A stretch of DNA of 64,000 bases from Collinsella aerofaciens (GTDB taxonomy: Bacteria > Actinomycetota > Coriobacteriia > Coriobacteriales > Coriobacteriaceae). Shown in pieces: positions 62,125 through 64,000 of the stretch (its first letter is position 1; every line of letters begins with the position of its first letter). The notes below the pieces were generated by a model. The model had not been told where the DNA came from. It saw nothing but the letters and a program-made list of their open reading frames with translations, and did no database searches. A program made the translations under genes and the position numbers. The stretch covers positions 1,612,001-1,676,000 of the forward strand of contig NAKE01000001.1 in assembly GCA_008680965.1 (NCBI GenBank). The letters run 5' to 3'.

Positions 62125-62604
62125 TTAGTTGGTATGTCCGCCGCCCGCTGTCATCTGAGCCGCGTGCTCCAGCTGGTCCGCTATGGCCTCCCAGCTTTCG
62201 CGGGCGGCTTTCGTGGAACCGGGAAAGTTTACGACAAGTGTATGACCTCGTTGCATGCAAATAGCACGCGAGAGCATAGCGCGGCGCGTCTTGGTCATCG
62301 AGTACGCACGGATTGCCTCTGCAATGCCCGGCACATCGCGCTCGCAGACGGCACGCGTCGCCTCGGGCGTCACATCGCGCATCGAAAGCCCCGTGCCGCC
62401 GCAGGTAAGCACGACATTGGCGTGGCACTCATCGGCGGCTTCCGCAATGGCATCACCAATCTCGCTGACGTCGTCGCGCACGACCACATGTGAGGCGACC
62501 GTCCAGCCCTGCGCCACGATGAGTTCCTCGAGCGCAGCACCCGCCTCGTCCTGGGCAAGATCGCGCGTATCCGAGCACGTCACAATCGAAATCTTCAGCT
62601 CCAT
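62125..62604 (-). CDS. mogA: Molybdopterin adenylyltransferase (MogA/MoaB family)
   Basis: Activates molybdopterin by adenylation before metal insertion. The 159-residue protein has ISIVTCSDTRDLAQDEAG at the start, VVLTCGGTGLSMRDVTPEA (the GGTG-S-D motif that binds molybdopterin), and VVNFPGSTKAARE near the end. ATG 62604 has TAGGAGGA upstream; the 31-codon longer frame overlaps moeA and is rejected. It is 10 bases after the moeA stop. MoaB in place of MogA cannot be excluded from sequence. Confidence 0.92.
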   Translation of the reverse strand: MELKISIVTCSDTRDLAQDEAGAALEELIVAQGWTVASHVVVRDDVSEIGDAIAEAADECHANVVLTCGGTGLSMRDVTPEATRAVCERDVPGIAEAIRAYSMTKTRRAMLSRAICMQRGHTLVVNFPGSTKAARESWEAIADQLEHAAQMTAGGGHTN

Positions 62605-62614
62605 AGCATTCCTC

Positions 62615-63877
62615 CTACAACACGGCGCCCTCGGGCAGGTCGACGCGAACAACGTCCACGGCATCTCCCGCCTTGAGCTCGCACGGTCCTTCGTCAATGC
62701 GCAGCAGGCAGTTGGACCGCTGCATCGTGCCGAGCAGCGCCGAATTCTGCGTCTTGGCCTCGGTCACCAACAGCTCACCGGTCTCGGGGTCGCGCAAAAC
62801 CGTGGCGCGATCGAAGAAGCGTCGGTCCTGGCGCTTTTTCACGCCGTGCGTGAGCGTCGCCTGCTGCACGGGACGCACGCCCTCGGCAAAGCCGCGCATC
62901 TTGCGAATCGCCGGACGGGCGAGCATCTCAAAGCCTACATACGCCGCAGCCGGATTGCCTGAAAGCCCTAGGTAGGGCTTGCCCCCGAGCAAGCCAAACG
63001 TGATGGCCTTGCCCGGACGCATCGAGATGCGGTCAAACAGCACCACGCCCTCGCGCCGGACGAGCGCCGTCACATAGTCGTAGTCGCCAGCCGAGGCGCC
63101 ACCGCTCGTAATGACAAAATCGCACTCCTGCACGGCGCGATGCACCAGCTCGGCAATCGCCTGCTCATCATCGGGTGCAATGCCGTAGAACACGGGCTCG
63201 GCGCCGGCATCGAGTGCTTCGGCCATCAACGCCGACGAGTTGGAGTCGCGAATCTGCCCGCGCGCCGGTACCTTACTCGGTGCGACCAGCTCCGTGCCCA
63301 GCGAGATGATGCCCACACGTGGGGCAGCGTGCACCTTCACGCTCGCGTATCCGGCGCTCGCCAGCAGACCCGCGCCCGCCGGAGCCACGACCTCGCCGGC
63401 GCGCATCACAACATCGCCGGCATGGGCCTCCTCGGCAGCAGAGCGAACGTTCTCCCCCACTTTAGCAGGCGCCGAGAAGCTCACGTGCGAGCCCTCGTTG
63501 CCGTCGCCATCGAGCACGTCGACGATCTCGTATTTCACTACGGCATCGGCACCCTCGGGCACCGGCGCGCCTGTCATGATGCGGACCGTCTCGCCCACTC
63601 CGATTGTGCCCTCAAACACATGGCCCGCGGCCTCATGTCCGATAACGTCGAGCGTCACCGGCGCCTCGCCAGACGTCTGCGCCAAGTCCGCCGAGCGCAC
63701 GGCATATCCGTCCATAGCGCTGTTGGCAAACGGCGAGATATCGATATCGGCCACCGCGTCCTCGGCCAAGGGAAGACCGGTGGCCTGCCACACGGGAATC
63801 TCGACGAGATCGGTCGGAGCAACGTGCGACAGAACAATCGACTGCGCGTCCTCCAGCGGAATGAGCTTCTCTGCCAT
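62615..63877 (-). CDS. moeA: Molybdopterin molybdenumtransferase
   Basis: Inserts molybdenum into adenylated molybdopterin. The 420-residue protein has SPFANSAMDGYAVRSADL (domain I signature), GETVRIMTGAPVPEGADAVV, RVGIISLGTELV, and CDFVITSGGASAGDYDYV in the MogA-like domain III. A C-terminal beta-barrel domain ends it. ATG 63877 follows GAGGTG at 5 bases; the GTG two codons earlier is part of that site. It is translated just before mogA, and both serve the molybdenum hydroxylase and other molybdoenzymes. Confidence 0.94.
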   Translation of the reverse strand: MAEKLIPLEDAQSIVLSHVAPTDLVEIPVWQATGLPLAEDAVADIDISPFANSAMDGYAVRSADLAQTSGEAPVTLDVIGHEAAGHVFEGTIGVGETVRIMTGAPVPEGADAVVKYEIVDVLDGDGNEGSHVSFSAPAKVGENVRSAAEEAHAGDVVMRAGEVVAPAGAGLLASAGYASVKVHAAPRVGIISLGTELVAPSKVPARGQIRDSNSSALMAEALDAGAEPVFYGIAPDDEQAIAELVHRAVQECDFVITSGGASAGDYDYVTALVRREGVVLFDRISMRPGKAITFGLLGGKPYLGLSGNPAAAYVGFEMLARPAIRKMRGFAEGVRPVQQATLTHGVKKRQDRRFFDRATVLRDPETGELLVTEAKTQNSALLGTMQRSNCLLRIDEGPCELKAGDAVDVVRVDLPEGAVL

Positions 63878-64000
63878 ATGCACCTCTTAATGCCACGGCG
63901 CACAACGGGGCGCCGATTCTTTATGCTTGTCTAAGTATAATCCCCGACGCGCGACCGCGACTTGGCCTGTACCCGCAAATACACCTGTCGGCCGCAAGCC

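Overview
The window reads as chromosomal DNA of a GC-rich, anaerobic, gut-type actinobacterium of the class Coriobacteriia, most likely Collinsella or a near relative. This is inferred from the protein flavour: a fused RfbC-RfbD, a tig-clpP-clpX cluster, a molybdenum hydroxylase, complete selenium genes and an ABC-type molybdate uptake operon. No rRNA gene is present to confirm the genus.

Layout. 1-6.2 kb is an AT-richer accessory stretch with orphan genes, two of them carrying nuclease-fold signatures, around a lone GC-rich rfbB paralog. 6.4-9.0 kb encodes a secreted transglutaminase-like protein with four Ig-like repeats. 9.1-21.2 kb is one minus-strand polysaccharide operon. It runs from a NusG/LoaP-type antiterminator through an initiating sugar transferase, a rhamnosyltransferase-like protein, the dTDP-rhamnose genes (rfbA, rfbB, fused rfbCD), a second glycosyltransferase, a Wzy-like polymerase, a Wzx-like flippase, a pyruvyl transferase, a third glycosyltransferase and an SDR enzyme. 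thrS and a small zinc-ribbon membrane protein follow to 24 kb.

24.4-33.1 kb is a mobile-element hotspot. A GlpA-like oxidoreductase gene is cut by an IS3-family element with a 3-bp target duplication. Its partners (a second FAD oxidoreductase and a DUF1667 protein) are intact. An IS110-family element is itself cut by an IS21-family element with a 5-bp duplication. 33.2-42.8 kb is housekeeping: an M24 peptidase, folC, valS, clpX, clpP, tig and tRNA-Leu.

43-64 kb is a selenium and molybdenum region. It holds a two-gene xanthine-dehydrogenase-type hydroxylase, gdhA, selC (tRNA-Sec), selB, selA, a FocA-type channel, tRNA-Gly and tRNA-Pro, brnQ, then csd-like, DUF3343, yedF and selD, then modABC and mogA-moeA. 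selD contains an in-frame UGA at codon 17 and is itself predicted to be a selenoprotein. Together these genes take up molybdate, build molybdenum cofactor, make selenophosphate and insert selenocysteine.

Intergenic spaces carry several families of palindromic repeats. The arms differ from copy to copy while the interior is conserved, which is the least explained signal in the window. A 15-bp perfect inverted repeat brackets the presumed promoter of the polysaccharide operon, as a phase-variable promoter would.
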